From Streptomyces hygroscopicus (GTDB taxonomy: Bacteria > Actinomycetota > Actinomycetes > Streptomycetales > Streptomycetaceae), in the NCBI RefSeq assembly GCF_026168105.1, contig NZ_LBMW01000001.1:248001-312000 (forward strand): 64,000 nucleotides of DNA, read 5' to 3'. Below the pieces are notes generated by a model, which did not search any database, was not told the DNA's origin, and saw only the letters and a list, made by a program, of their open reading frames with translations. This document shows positions 1-8,688 of the stretch, in pieces (positions within the stretch are counted from its first letter, which is position 1; each line of letters opens with the position of its first letter). The translations under genes were made by a program, and so were the position numbers.

Positions 1-332
1 CCTGTCAGCTGCCGATCAGCCGCACCGCGGTGCTGTACGGGGGCTGGCTGCCTACGAGCGACATCCCGATGAGCCGGCCCACACCCACGCTCGACCTGAC
101 CCCCGGGATGAGCGGCCGGCTGCTCTACCTGGTCGGCGAGGACGACGCGCTGATCGACGCAGGCCATCGGGACCAGATCCGCGCAGCACTGGAGCAAGCC
201 GACGTCGAGTACGACATGGTCACCTACCCCGGTGTCGCTCACGCGTTCTTCTGGCCCGGAACGACCGCCTTCGACCAGAAGGCCCGAGACGACGCCTGGA
301 CCCGGATCCTGAGCCTGCTCGCCGGCCAGTAG
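1..332 (+). CDS. Dienelactone hydrolase-like alpha/beta hydrolase, C-terminal part (5' truncated by the window edge)
   Basis: The open frame enters from the left edge and ends at TAG 330-332, so only about the last 110 residues are visible. The segment has a V/L-YGGW strand, an acid-loop motif GEDDALI and a late histidine in YPGVAHAFFWPG, followed by a C-terminal helix with KARDDAWTRIL. This is the arrangement of the catalytic Asp and His in dienelactone hydrolase family proteins. The nucleophile cysteine or serine lies outside the window, so catalytic competence cannot be judged. It probably hydrolyses small cytoplasmic esters or lactones. The substrate is unknown. Confidence 0.75.
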   Translation, partial: CQLPISRTAVLYGGWLPTSDIPMSRPTPTLDLTPGMSGRLLYLVGEDDALIDAGHRDQIRAALEQADVEYDMVTYPGVAHAFFWPGTTAFDQKARDDAWTRILSLLAGQ

Positions 333-381
333 TACTTCGTCAGGTCTTCCGATCTTGCATGCTCAGCGAGATGTTGCTGGT

Positions 382-576
382 ATGAGGCTTGGGGAGGTGG
401 AACGGCTCCGGGGTGAGTCATCGGAGTTCGTTGCCGACGTGTTCGCCTCGCTGCCACGGCGGGACCAGCGCGGCTGGGGCCGGTGTTATCTGCGGGGTCC
501 GATGCTGGACACCACGAAGCCCGGCTGCCGGGGAGCACCCGCCAGCATCACCAACCACAGGCGGAAGCACCACTAG
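382..576 (+). pseudogene. IS701-type transposase N-terminal remnant
   Basis: From ATG 382 the frame reads GEVERLRGE, FVADVFASLPRRDQR and CYLRGPMLD. I recognise this as the conserved N-terminal signature of Streptomyces IS701-family (DDE) transposases, where the next residues are normally GRRKSIQPMA. Here the homology stops after about 45 residues and the frame ends at TAG 574-576 in unrelated sequence. The catalytic DDE part is absent, so it is inactive debris. A second fragment resembling the C-terminal part of the same family lies at 4488-4620 in the same orientation. Confidence 0.7.
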
Positions 577-593
577 AAGAGGGAGGGCTGACC

Positions 594-812
594 GTGACGC
601 AGCGACAGGCCCTTGAGCAGTCCATCCGGGCTCTCGGCGGTACGTGGGACACGTGGCGGGCGGTCACCGCGCTTCGGGACGCCGGGTACGGCGAGGGGGA
701 TCGCCGGCAGCAGGAGAAGCGCGCTCGCCAGGTGCTACGGGACATCGCCGAGACCGGACTCATCGTGAAGACCGACCCGGACAGCGCCACATACCGCGTC
801 GCCGAACAGTAG
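594..812 (+). CDS. Small winged-helix-like hypothetical protein (72 aa)
   Basis: The start is GTG 594, preceded by the strong Shine-Dalgarno GAGGGAGG with 5-6 nt spacing. The 72-residue product begins MTQRQALEQSIRALGGTWDT, contains a helix pair (WRAVTALRDAGYG), a basic QQEKRARQVLRDIAETG helix and a short C-terminal hairpin. The layout suggests a minimal winged-helix fold. I recall near-identical small proteins from Streptomyces integrative or plasmid-like elements, but have no assigned function. It sits between an IS701 remnant and a strong hairpin terminator. Expressed alone, it may be a DNA-binding accessory of a former mobile element. Confidence 0.7.
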   Translation: MTQRQALEQSIRALGGTWDTWRAVTALRDAGYGEGDRRQQEKRARQVLRDIAETGLIVKTDPDSATYRVAEQ

Positions 813-823
813 GCACAACGGAT

Positions 824-865
824 CGCCCCGCTCCCCCACCGCGTGATGCGGCGAGGAGCGGGGCG
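824..865 (+). terminator. Rho-independent-like hairpin after the 594-812 gene
   Basis: An 11-bp perfect inverted repeat (CGCCCCGCTCC at 824-834, its complement at 855-865) encloses a 20-nt loop that can itself form CCGC/GCGG pairs. It begins 12 nt after the stop codon. As is usual in Streptomyces, no strong T-run follows. Confidence 0.7.
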
Positions 866-1120
866 TCGTGTGGTGTCAGTCGGTGCGACGTCCGGTGAGG
901 TCGGCCCTCGGTGGGCTACGAGGGCGCTTGGGTGAGCGGGAGGAGGCGGGCGAGTGCCTGCTGGCAGTTCGCCGCAGTCCGAGCCGCCGCCTCCTGTCGG
1001 CTGCCAGGGTGGGATACGATCCGTGCCGTCTGGGCTGACGCGCTGGCTTGTGATGAAGGCCCCGCCGTCTCCCAAGGTGCTGCGCACCGCGCATGAGATC
1101 CCCTCATGCCTGGAGGCCCC

Positions 1121-1540
1121 GTGCCCAGCGATCACTTCCGTAAGGCTGCCATCCGCAAGCGAATGGCCGAGACCGGCGAGAGTCACCGGCAGGCCGCGTA
1201 TGCCATCGACCACCCGCCTGTCGAGTGCCCCGGCACCGGCCCGGCGGATTGCCCCCTGCCGGACTGCTGCGCCTTCGACTACGTCTACGTGTGCCCGAAG
1301 TGCTGGTGGGTGTCCGGGGTCGACGAGAGCAGTCACCCTGCAGTTGTAGGTCTCGCTCCGGCCCAGTGCGCCGGTGTAGGTAAAGGTCCAGCAGGACGGC
1401 GGCGGCCCGGCGGGTCCGGTGTCGCCTTGTGGTCCCTGGGCTCCGGTGCCGCCGCGCGGTCCGTGGGGTCCGGCTGGTCCTGTCGGACTGGTGGCGCCTG
1501 GCTGCCCGACGGTTGCCGCAGCGCCGGATGGGCTGGGTGA
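1121..1540 (+). CDS. Hypothetical protein, probably chimeric
   Basis: The start is GTG 1121 behind GGAGG. The first 35 residues (PSDHFRKAAIRKRMAETGES) resemble small DNA-associated proteins of actinobacterial mobile elements. A cysteine-rich stretch, DCCAFDYVYVCPKCWW, follows. The rest is Gly/Ala/Arg-rich and is the antisense of a Gly-X-Y collagen-like reading frame, so the C-terminal third is unlikely to be native. I read it as a real N-terminus run into foreign or decayed sequence. Function unknown. Confidence 0.35.
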   Translation: MPSDHFRKAAIRKRMAETGESHRQAAYAIDHPPVECPGTGPADCPLPDCCAFDYVYVCPKCWWVSGVDESSHPAVVGLAPAQCAGVGKGPAGRRRPGGSGVALWSLGSGAAARSVGSGWSCRTGGAWLPDGCRSAGWAG

Positions 1541-1600
1541 GAACCGTACATCCCGCCGTCGACAAAGCGTCCGCGGGCGTAGAAGCCGAGCAGCCGGAGC
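1330..1600 (-). pseudogene. Collagen-like (Gly-X-Y) surface protein remnant
   Basis: On the reverse strand, 1510 down to about 1391 encodes successive Gly-X-Y triplets (GQPGATSPTGPAGPHG, then RGGTGAQGPQGDTGPAGPP), followed by CWTFTYTGALGRSETYNC. Upstream the likely N-terminal segment FYARGRFVDGGMYG lies in a different frame. No start codon precedes the triplets in their own frame. This suggests a frameshifted remnant of a bacterial collagen-like protein. Intact members are secreted or surface fibres. Confidence 0.4.
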
Positions 1601-1680
1601 TGGCGATCAGGGGAGCCGGCTCCTCTCCGGCATCAACGCGAGCCCGGTTCTCAGTCGCGCTCCGGTCGTACTCCTCTGTT

Positions 1681-2259
1681 TCACTGGCCGTGTGCGGGGT
1701 GATCACGACCGTAGCCAACGGTTTTTTTGTCGTACCAGTCGGGGCGCTGTCCCTTGGGCGTCTCGTCAGGCTCGCGCAGAGTGGCGCCGTAGGCGCTGGT
1801 GGCCTTGTGGAGTAGGGGTTTTTCTATGGGCGCCGGCCAAAGTTGGATGAGGTAGGTCTCCACGGGGTCGTCGTCGTCGCGTACGTCGCCGTCGTCCCGG
1901 TTGCGGCCGTGGGCGAGGAGCCGATATGTGCCGGGGCCCGGAAGGCGGAGGACAAGGTGAGTGTCTTCGTCGCCGATTTCCATGATGGCCGTGGGCCAGG
2001 TGATGCTGATCTCTGCAGCGTCCTGCCAGTCGTCCAGGTGCAGGGGCGGCGGGCCGTCCCACAGTTCGGCGGTGACGTGGATGTCGCCTGACTCCTGTTC
2101 GGTGGCGATGCCGACGAAGCCTGAATCATGGACGGCGACGAGTCCGTTGCCCGTGAATTCAACGTATTCGTAGCCCATGACGTTCGTGTCGAGGATGCCA
2201 AGGCAGTTGGAGTCGAGGGCGACGGCGCTGTTGTCGATGCGGTCGATGAGTGAGGGCAT
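1681..2259 (-). CDS. Hypothetical acidic protein (192 aa)
   Basis: It starts at ATG 2259 with AGGAG about 9 nt upstream. The product is acidic and beta-rich (GYEYVEFTGNGLVAVHDSG, HLVLRLPGPGTYRLLAHGR, VETYLIQLWPAP), with no signal peptide, membrane segment or motif I can assign. The repeated short strands separated by Asp/Gly turns suggest a soluble beta-sandwich. Similar lone cytoplasmic proteins occur in Streptomyces without a known role, and some act as immunity-like partners. No toxin partner is visible here. The last 15 residues are basic and may be a worn end. Confidence 0.6.
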   Translation of the reverse strand: MPSLIDRIDNSAVALDSNCLGILDTNVMGYEYVEFTGNGLVAVHDSGFVGIATEQESGDIHVTAELWDGPPPLHLDDWQDAAEISITWPTAIMEIGDEDTHLVLRLPGPGTYRLLAHGRNRDDGDVRDDDDPVETYLIQLWPAPIEKPLLHKATSAYGATLREPDETPKGQRPDWYDKKTVGYGRDHPAHGQ

Positions 2260-2342
2260 GGCCGGGGCTCCTGCGGAAGGAGAGGGACAGCATGTTCGCT
2301 GTCCCCCTGGGGTTTTACGCGGGTCGGTACGCTAGGCGGATG

Positions 2343-3419
2343 CTACGGGCACTGCACCAGCGGCCGCATCGTCTGGGCGCGGGCACCGGCCGGGATGTCG
2401 GTGACGTTGACCCAGAACTTTTCCCGCTCGAAGAGGCGGTTGGCGTTGTACCACTGCTTGCGGTAGTTGCCCTCGTTGGAGTTCTGCGCCTCGGGGACCA
2501 TGTGGCACGAGAAGTCCGGGTTCAGCGAGGCGCCCTGGTAGGTGGAGGCGAACGGGTACTCGTCGCAGCTCTTACCGGACGGGCGGGGGATGGAGCTGGG
2601 GCATGCGGTGCGCCGGTTGCGCTTGATCAGGCTCTTGTCCATCGTCCGCGTCAGCGCTGGGCCGTGGCCCTGCCATCCCCAGTGGTGTCCCAGGTTGCGC
2701 TGGGCCCAGTCGATGTGCCAGGCGACCTGGTCGTAGGGGCCGGTGACGGAGATGTTGTAGGTGGGGGTGACGTCGGGGTAAACGCATCCGCCGTCCTGAA
2801 CGGGGCTCATCTGCGGGGTGTTGTCACACCGCACGTTGATCTTCGGCCCGAGGTCGGTGTCAACCGGCGTGAACGGCGGCGCGGTGAAGACGAGGTGCGG
2901 AGCCTGGGCGTCGGTGATCGTCGCTGTGCCGGGCGAGTCGAGGACGAGGTGGTACGTCTTCGTCGCGCCGACGGTGAGTATCTGTGTGGCGCCACCGGTG
3001 GAGGTGCAGGAGCCGCAGGTTTCGCTGACGGTGGCTTCGCCGATTTCCGACGCCGGAACATCGGTCGCCGTCTGGGTGAGGGTGACGTCGTCGGTCCACT
3101 TGTGGCGGTTGCGGGGGTCGAGCCGGACGTGGGAGGTCCAGTTGATCTCGGAGTAGCCGACGTAGGTGTGGGACGGCTCCTCGTAGAAGCTGATGTCGAG
3201 CTGTCCGTGGAGACAGGAGCTGGTGCGATCGATGGTGCCGCCGGTGGTGGAGCAGGTCACATCGCCGGGGGCGCTGACGACCTCGGGCCGTGCAGTGACG
3301 GCTCTGATGGTGGCGCTGCCGTGGTGGGGTGTGGGTGCGGCGTTCGCGTCCAAGGCGAACGCGGAGCTGACCGCCAGAAAGGCGGCCAGGAGGATGGTCC
3401 CCCGTTTGATCATTTTCAC
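2343..3419 (-). CDS. Secreted deoxyribonuclease, NucA/NucB domain
   Basis: I chose GTG 3419 because AAAGGA lies about 10 nt upstream. The product is 358 aa. An N-terminal Sec signal (MIKRGTILLAAFLAVSSAF, then ALDANAA) is followed by about 220 residues of Cys-containing beta-rich sequence. The C-terminal 90 residues carry the NucA/NucB signature: SGKSCDEYPFASTYQGAS, then HMVPEAQNSNEGNY and ERFW-like FEREKFWVNV. In this family the Asp/Glu of CDEYPFA and the Asn/Glu segment form the metal-dependent nuclease site. It probably acts extracellularly on DNA as a nutrient or antagonist nuclease. The N-terminal domain is unassigned. Confidence 0.8.
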   Translation of the reverse strand: MKMIKRGTILLAAFLAVSSAFALDANAAPTPHHGSATIRAVTARPEVVSAPGDVTCSTTGGTIDRTSSCLHGQLDISFYEEPSHTYVGYSEINWTSHVRLDPRNRHKWTDDVTLTQTATDVPASEIGEATVSETCGSCTSTGGATQILTVGATKTYHLVLDSPGTATITDAQAPHLVFTAPPFTPVDTDLGPKINVRCDNTPQMSPVQDGGCVYPDVTPTYNISVTGPYDQVAWHIDWAQRNLGHHWGWQGHGPALTRTMDKSLIKRNRRTACPSSIPRPSGKSCDEYPFASTYQGASLNPDFSCHMVPEAQNSNEGNYRKQWYNANRLFEREKFWVNVTDIPAGARAQTMRPLVQCP

Positions 3420-3773
3420 TGAGCATGATCCTTTCGCTGTCTTTGGCGTGACCATGCTTCGCGTGCGCTTGACGGGGCGTCAACGTCATATAGATGCACG
3501 GTAGTTCTTTTCGGACGCTGGTGGCCCATGGGGGACTGTCCGTGTGCTGGCTGTGGAGTGTTGGGGGCTGGTGGCAGCTATGGGAATTGTTGTCCGAAAC
3601 CCCTCTCTCCATATACCGGAAGGTCGGGGACCACGGGCACTGGCCCATTCGGCACAGCGACCCGTCTCCGGATCACGCTGGAGATGGAGCTTTGACGTAT
3701 ATGCGGGTCAATCCGTGGCGGTCAATCTGAGTTCAGGCTGCCTGCATGACGAGGCCGCGGTACGGCAGCGACA
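3420..3773. other. Intergenic region, upstream of the DNase gene
   Basis: No convincing gene. It presumably holds the DNase promoter. One TTGTCCGA octamer occurs at 3590-3597, the half-site found in the shared three-box elements at 32857 and 37093, but here it is single. Confidence 0.4.
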
Positions 3774-4391
3774 TCACGGCGAGGATGTCGAGTCCCAGTT
3801 CCTTCTCAGGTGTTCCAGGCGTACAGCCGCTTCGGTGGGGTCGTCGGCCATGATTTTGGTTTCCGCGAACACCCCGGCGCCGGCCACCGCTGCAGCAAAC
3901 ACGGAAGTCACCTGCCCGCTCGAGAGGTACCAGACCGTCGCCATCCGGTCGAACCGCCAGCGCCCCCGGCTCCACCGAGTTTGCGTATCACCTCGTCCCG
4001 GGCCTGGACGAGATGCGGGAATTTCTCGGATTCCGGCAGCACCGCCCGCCACTGGCCCGAATGCGCGGGTCCCACCGACCAAAAGGCCGTCGAGGAAGAA
4101 CTTGATATCGCCGCTTGTCCAGTCAATCCGGCTGACGTGCCACGTTCCCCAGGACTTGCCAGTGCCGAGGGCAACTTGCTGCCCGCAGTTGGAGGGGTGC
4201 ATGAAGCCCGCGACCTGCGTGTCCCACTCCAACTCGGGAAAGTCGATCTCCGAGCAGCCCCCGCCGGACACGGGCCACAGCAGGTGAGCGCTCTTGTATC
4301 CGCGGGCGACGTGGGAGACCCGCCACCGCTCCTCGTCGACCCCGTACTTGATGAGTTTGGCCGCGGTGGCGTACAGGGCTTCGAAGTGCAT
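3774..4391 (-). pseudogene. Broken GH16-type glycoside hydrolase (laminarinase-like) fragment
   Basis: Reverse frame from 4391 reads KSAHLLWPVSGGGCSEIDFP, then AGFMHPSNCGQQ, WHVSRIDWTSGDIKFF and LDGLLVG. This matches the order of GH16 beta-jelly-roll enzymes: the EIDF catalytic strand, the W-H-x-x-x-x-W strand and the FxLDG strand. The family signature ExDxxE is partly kept (EIDFPE). Homology ends near 4055. The following sequence changes frame and belongs to something else (a tail with ATVWYLSSGQVTSVFAAAVA). The N-terminal half, with signal peptide, is missing upstream. I call it a decayed secreted beta-glucanase. Confidence 0.6.
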
Positions 4392-4487
4392 GTCGTTGAT
4401 CAGCAGCCTGGGGAGCGCGGCGAGGCCGCGCGGGCGGTTTCGCCTTTACGCCAGGCGTTGTTGCGCGGACCAGGGTAGGGAGCGGGC

Positions 4488-4677
4488 ATGGCGGGCCTCC
4501 CGGCGCGGGGCGGCCACTGCCAATGGGACGGAGTCCTGCCCCTGCGAACAGTGCTGGTGGAACGGCCGGCCGATGAGACTTCACCGACCGGCTACTGCTG
4601 CGGTGCTGGACCGGCACATGCACCACCTGCGGTCGACCCCTCACCAGCAGAGCCAGAACCCAACGAAGCACTACTAG
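4488..4677 (+). pseudogene. IS701-type transposase C-terminal-region remnant
   Basis: The frame reads WDGVLPLRTVLVERPADETS and then PTGY. This resembles the family stretch LPxRWLLAEWPPxxxEPTDYW that precedes the RIEHDYRELK block in Streptomyces IS701 transposases. Homology ends there and the remaining frame is unrelated. The end of this fragment and the end of the fragment at 382-576 share a similar tail (CGAAGCACTACTAG against CGGAAGCACCACTAG). Confidence 0.45.
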
Positions 4678-4914
4678 CCTCGACCTGCCGTGCGCCCAGC
4701 AGACCCGGAGCTCCCACAAATCCTCAAGGGGGCCGTGTATGGCCGGGCTTCGCTCGAACACTCCGCTTCCGTCTCTCCTCCCTAAGCCCCTGAGCTTCGG
4801 CCGCGCCCTGCAATGAGGGGTGGTGAGAGCACCAGGCTGCTGGTACGTGCTGCCAGGTCGAACCGCATAGGCTCGATGCAGAGTTGACGACAGCCGGTGA
4901 AGAACGGGAGACCC

Positions 4915-5310
4915 ATGTCCACGCGGAGCGCCGCCCCTGCGATCGCCGAACGCTTCCTGGCTGCGTTCCAGGCCCGGGACTGGGAGAGGTTGCGGGACTT
5001 GCTGGCGGACGACATCACCTGGACCATGCCGGGGACCGGCACCATCTCGGGCACCATCACAGGCGCGGACGCGGTCGTGAACCGAGCCCGGCACATCGCG
5101 GGCCAAGGCCTGCGCACCGAGTTGCTGCACATGCTCGTCGGCGCGCACGGCGCCGCACTCTCGCTCCGCAACACCGCGACCGCCCCTGATGGACGCAAGC
5201 TCGACGAATATCTCGCGACGGTACTGACCACGCGCCACGGACGCATCACCGCCATCGACAGCTATCTGTCGGACGTCGATGGCATGAGCGCCTTCTTCAC
5301 CGCGACGTGA
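4915..5310 (+). CDS. SnoaL-like / NTF2-fold protein (131 aa)
   Basis: ATG 4915 is preceded by GGGAGA at good spacing; GTG 4897 is an alternative. The product starts with a helix (IAERFLAAFQARDWERLRDL), then LADDITWTMPG, a central helix, and beta strands AALSLRNTATAP and RITAIDSYLSD. This is the cone-shaped alpha+beta fold of the SnoaL/NTF2 superfamily. Members are small cytosolic isomerases, dehydratases, ligand binders or polyketide cyclases. Residues alone do not identify the substrate. Nothing adjacent suggests a pathway. Confidence 0.8.
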   Translation: MSTRSAAPAIAERFLAAFQARDWERLRDLLADDITWTMPGTGTISGTITGADAVVNRARHIAGQGLRTELLHMLVGAHGAALSLRNTATAPDGRKLDEYLATVLTTRHGRITAIDSYLSDVDGMSAFFTAT

Positions 5311-5804
5311 GTTCGCCGACGGTCGGCAGACCCTGCCGGGAAACCGGAAGGGCAGGCGGGATTCACCCTGCCCAGCGATCACCATGACGGCCACCCGTAC
5401 ATGGACGGTCGCCACGGTCGTCGCGGCAGTTGGAGCCCGCTTCGGAGGCTGCGGTTCGGACGGCGGTTCGCCCCGGATCGAGGGGCGAACGGTCCAGGGT
5501 GAGACATGGTGGCAGGTCAGGCCGGGCGGTGTACTGGAGCCGTCGGAGACGGTCCGTGGGCCAGTCGCTCCGTTCGGCCGAGGTTGAGCAGCACGACCTT
5601 CGAGCGTCGAGCGGGGGCCCATTCACCCGAGCGGCGGGCCGCCCATTCCCCGGAACTGGCGCCTTGCCTTAATTGTCCGGCTTCCCCCCGTAGGCACCGT
5701 GGTCATAACACCAGGGCGGCCTCGAACGGACACTGACGGATGTCTGTACGGCGACCGGAAACCGACGGTACCCGGCACCCGGCGTTGGACGTCAACTCCC
5801 GTGT
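5311..5804. other. Intergenic region with no supported gene
   Basis: Short open frames here lack ribosome sites and recognisable products. One TTGTCCGG octamer occurs at 5673-5680 with no partner nearby. I see nothing else. Confidence 0.4.
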
Positions 5805-7430
5805 CTACCGGGTAGTTTGGCGGTCACACACGCTGATTCTCAGGCGAGCTTCGCCGCCCAGTACGGGAAGGGCCCGAGCTTCGGAGGGGAGCCCGACCTC
5901 GCCGATGTAGTGATCGCCCGCGCGCTGGAAAGTCACCGGCTCCCGTTGCCCGGCGGGCAGGCCCTCGGTGATGGGGTCGAAGCTGTCGTAGGAACCGCCC
6001 ACCATGGAATTCCAGGCCGCCCAGGCCTGCAAGCCGCCCCCGTCCGCGCCGGGTCCCAAGTCGACGATGAGCCAGTCCTGCCAGTCGGGAACCTGCTCGA
6101 GGTGGTCGGAAAAGGCAAAGCCACCGTGGCGCTCGTTGAGCTTGAACACCCGCAGGGTCAGCGTGTAGCGCATCCGCCTGTCATGGGCGGACATGTTCCC
6201 CGGTGGCGGGAGCGGCTGTCCGGGCGCGGCGCGGTGTGGTTCGAGAAGGAACGTTCCGACGAGTGTGACCGCACGACCGGTCGTGTCCCGCCCGCGACGG
6301 ATCTCCTCGTTGAGCTGGATGGGGCACCAGTGGGCGGCCATCTGCTCACTCATGACGATGGACAGCCCCCGGATCGACAGGCGCATGTCGGCCTGCCACA
6401 CGGGCTCATCCTCAGCGTCCGGGAGGCCCACCAGGTCGACCCGTACCTGCCACCGGCCGAACAGGAACCGCCGCAGATTCTGGTAACCCTCCTCGGAGTT
6501 GACCTCACCGTAGCGCCCGGAGTGCGACTTGTAGACGTACGCCCGATGCGCGCGCCGGACATATGCGTTCTCGACGCGCACCAGCCCGTCGCTCTTGGGG
6601 CCGACCGCCATCCGTGGAAGCCCGTAGTCCTTCGGGTCGGTGCCGATCAGGCAGAAGATGTCGTCGGCGGCGAAGACCTCCTCCGGGACAGCCTGCGGGT
6701 CCCATGTGACGGAGCGCGGGGGCAAGGCGCCGAATTCCACTCCAGGGGTGAGGTAGCCGTACATCTTCTCGGGGGCGAAGATGCTCGACCCGGCAGGCCC
6801 GAACACCTGCTAGCCCCAGTCGAGCGCGTCCGACCGGAACGCGATCCCGCCGTGCGGTGTGCCGTAGGTGAAGAACCTTGCCACCAGGTCTTTCGCCGAC
6901 AGGCGTTTGCTGCCCGGTTGGCGACAGATCTTCTGCATCATGCAGCGCGCGACAAGACCGCCCATGGAGTGAGCCACCAGATGGACCTTCGACGCACCGG
7001 TCTTCTCTCGGATGAGCATGATCAGCGCGTACAGGTCCTCCGCCGCGGACTCGATGTCGAAGCCCTCGGCCGTGACCTGCTGATGCATCTTCCTGAAGAC
7101 ACGGCGTACGACATTCTCGTGCGGCGGTGGCAGGAAGGTCGTGGCTGCCTGGTCGTAGAACCGATGGACCCACAGCGACGCCATGGGCACGTCCATGGCG
7201 TCGTGGAGGTACTGGCGTTGGTCGCCCTGCACGAGAAGCTGGTAACCCTCATCGGTCATCAGGCGCAGCAACGGCCCCTCGAACTGATAGAAGAGCGGGT
7301 CGCCGTCTCCCCCGACCCGCACATGGGTGGCGCCTCGGTTGAACCCGTAGAAGGGATCGTCGACCGCGCTGTCGATGCCGGCTGTCGGCCCGGCGTATCC
7401 CCGCACGTACACGATCGGCAACTTGTCCAT
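5805..7430 (-). pseudogene. Alpha/beta hydrolase (lipase/esterase, PGAP1-like) interrupted by one in-frame amber codon
   Basis: The reverse frame from ATG 7430 encodes a hydrolase N-terminal half: IVYVRGYAGP, VHLVAHSMGGLVARCMM (nucleophile elbow AHSMGG) and FFTYGTPHGG. It stops at TAG 6812-6810, after ALDWG. The same frame continues without another stop as QVFGPAGSSIFAPEKMYGYL down to 5805. That part completes the hydrolase and adds a C-terminal domain (LRRFLFGRWQVRVDLVGLP, MRYTLTLRVFKLNERHGG). Without the TAG it would be one 541-residue cytoplasmic esterase. A single CAG, TGG or similar codon change explains the break. Sequencing error or readthrough remain possible. Confidence 0.75.
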
Positions 7431-7756
7431 CCGCGACCTCCGGCTGCATTCGGCACGGTCCCCGGAGGGATACCCAGGACTGGCGGAGGTTTGATCAGCG
7501 CTGTGCGGCCGTCACCCGTCTGACGGAAGTGCTCTGGGCAAGCCGCTCCACCTCAACGCAATGACCACCTCCCACTCCACCTTCGCCAGGCCCGGCTGCA
7601 GGACCGGCGACGTCTCCTATGCCTCCGCCGTCGGACAGGGGTCGGTCGTCGCCGAGTCCGCCGACCGCCGGGGCCGACCGTGTGACCTGGCCAGGGCCTC
7701 GGCAGCCGGAGAACCGTCCAGGCGGCGCCTGGCGGTGATGGCCACGTCTGCCGCGG
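7431..7756. other. Intergenic region with no supported gene
   Basis: Open frames on both strands here have no good ribosome site or recognisable product. No repeats or hairpins stand out. Confidence 0.35.
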
Positions 7757-8599
7757 TCAGGCAAGCCAGTTGCCGGTGACGCCCAAGACTGCGGAGCCGT
7801 CCAGGTCGGCGAGCTTGGTGCCGGTGAAGGTGCGGGCCCAGTCCGAGGTCTGGAGCCGGAAGGCGGGACGGTCCGCGGTCAGGGCCTCGATGACGGTTTC
7901 GGCGACTTCGGCCGGGGTCTGGGCTCCGGTGCCGAACTGGGCGACGGTCCGGTCGATGTACGACTTCATCACCGGGGCGTACGGTCCGGCTGCGATGAGC
8001 TCAGCCTCGACATCGATCCCGATGTTGTCGACGAACTCCGTGGCCACGGCGCCCGGTTCGATGACGCACACAGTCATTCCGAGGACGGACGCCACGGGGG
8101 CCAGGCTCTCCATATGGCCCTCGACGGCGAACTTGGCCGCGCAGTACGCCTCGTTGAAGGGCTGCCCAACGACACCGCCGACGCTGGTGACCGTGATCAG
8201 GCGACCGCCGGACGCGCGCAGATGAGGGAGGGCCGCCTTGGAGACGTTGAGGACTCCGAAGAAGTTGACCTCCATGACCGCGCGCACGTCGGCGATGGTC
8301 TCGTTCTCCAGGGTGCCGACGTGCCCGGCGCCCGCGTTGTTGACAACGGCGTCCAGCCGTCCGTGGTCGGCGAGGACGCCCTCGACGGCGGCGGCGACGG
8401 ACGTCTCGTCGGTGACGTCCAGCTGGCGGACGTCGAGGTCGACCCCGGCGTCCGCCGCAGCCCGGTGCAGGGCGTCGGCGCGCCGGGGGTCGCGCAGGGT
8501 GGCGACCGTTCGCCAGCCGGCGCGGGCTGCCGCGACGGCGGAGGCGAGACCGATACCGGAGGAGGTGCCGGTGATGAGGACGACCTTGGAAGACGACAT
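7757..8599 (-). CDS. SDR-family NAD(P)-dependent oxidoreductase
   Basis: ATG 8599 has AAAGG 8 nt upstream; the product is 280 aa. The classical SDR features are in order: cofactor loop TGTSSGIGLAS, NNAGAG after VNNAGA, the catalytic Ser in VTSVGG, YCAAK (Tyr-x-x-x-Lys) and the PGAV loop. The NADP preference is uncertain; the LRDPRR stretch after strand 2 fits a phosphate-binding arginine cluster. It probably oxidises or reduces a small alcohol or carbonyl in the cytoplasm. It is divergently transcribed from a MarR gene, with two palindromic operators between them, so MarR control is likely. Confidence 0.9.
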   Translation of the reverse strand: MSSSKVVLITGTSSGIGLASAVAAARAGWRTVATLRDPRRADALHRAAADAGVDLDVRQLDVTDETSVAAAVEGVLADHGRLDAVVNNAGAGHVGTLENETIADVRAVMEVNFFGVLNVSKAALPHLRASGGRLITVTSVGGVVGQPFNEAYCAAKFAVEGHMESLAPVASVLGMTVCVIEPGAVATEFVDNIGIDVEAELIAAGPYAPVMKSYIDRTVAQFGTGAQTPAEVAETVIEALTADRPAFRLQTSDWARTFTGTKLADLDGSAVLGVTGNWLA

Positions 8600-8634
8600 G
8601 GCGGACCTTTCGCTGAATTTCAGAGACATAAGTG

Positions 8635-8667
8635 TGTGTGCACACATTAAAATTGTGTGCGCACACA
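8635..8667. promoter_or_regulatory. Twin palindromic operators between the SDR and MarR genes
   Basis: TGTGTGCACACA (8635-8646) and TGTGTGCGCACACA (8654-8667) are perfect palindromes whose centres lie exactly 20 bp apart, about two helical turns on the same DNA face. They cover the divergent promoter area. They fit binding of two MarR dimers from the adjacent gene. A related half, TGTGCACACA, recurs at 9264-9273 downstream of the MarR gene. Confidence 0.75.
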
Positions 8668-8688
8668 CGCAAAAGCTAGGCTGGGGGC

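Noticed and set aside
3590..3597. TTGTCCGA before the DNase gene as part of the three-box regulon
   Set aside because: It is a single copy with no inverted partner at the right distance; an 8-mer like this is expected a few times in the window by chance.
4123..5622. Long open frame on the minus strand spanning 499 codons
   Set aside because: It runs through the GH16 remnant and antisense to the SnoaL-like gene. Its product is Arg/Pro/Gly-rich with no motif, typical of a high-GC shadow frame.
5817..7523. 568-codon plus-strand frame over the esterase
   Set aside because: Antisense to the esterase on the minus strand, which has the conserved AHSMGG elbow. No recognisable motif in this frame.
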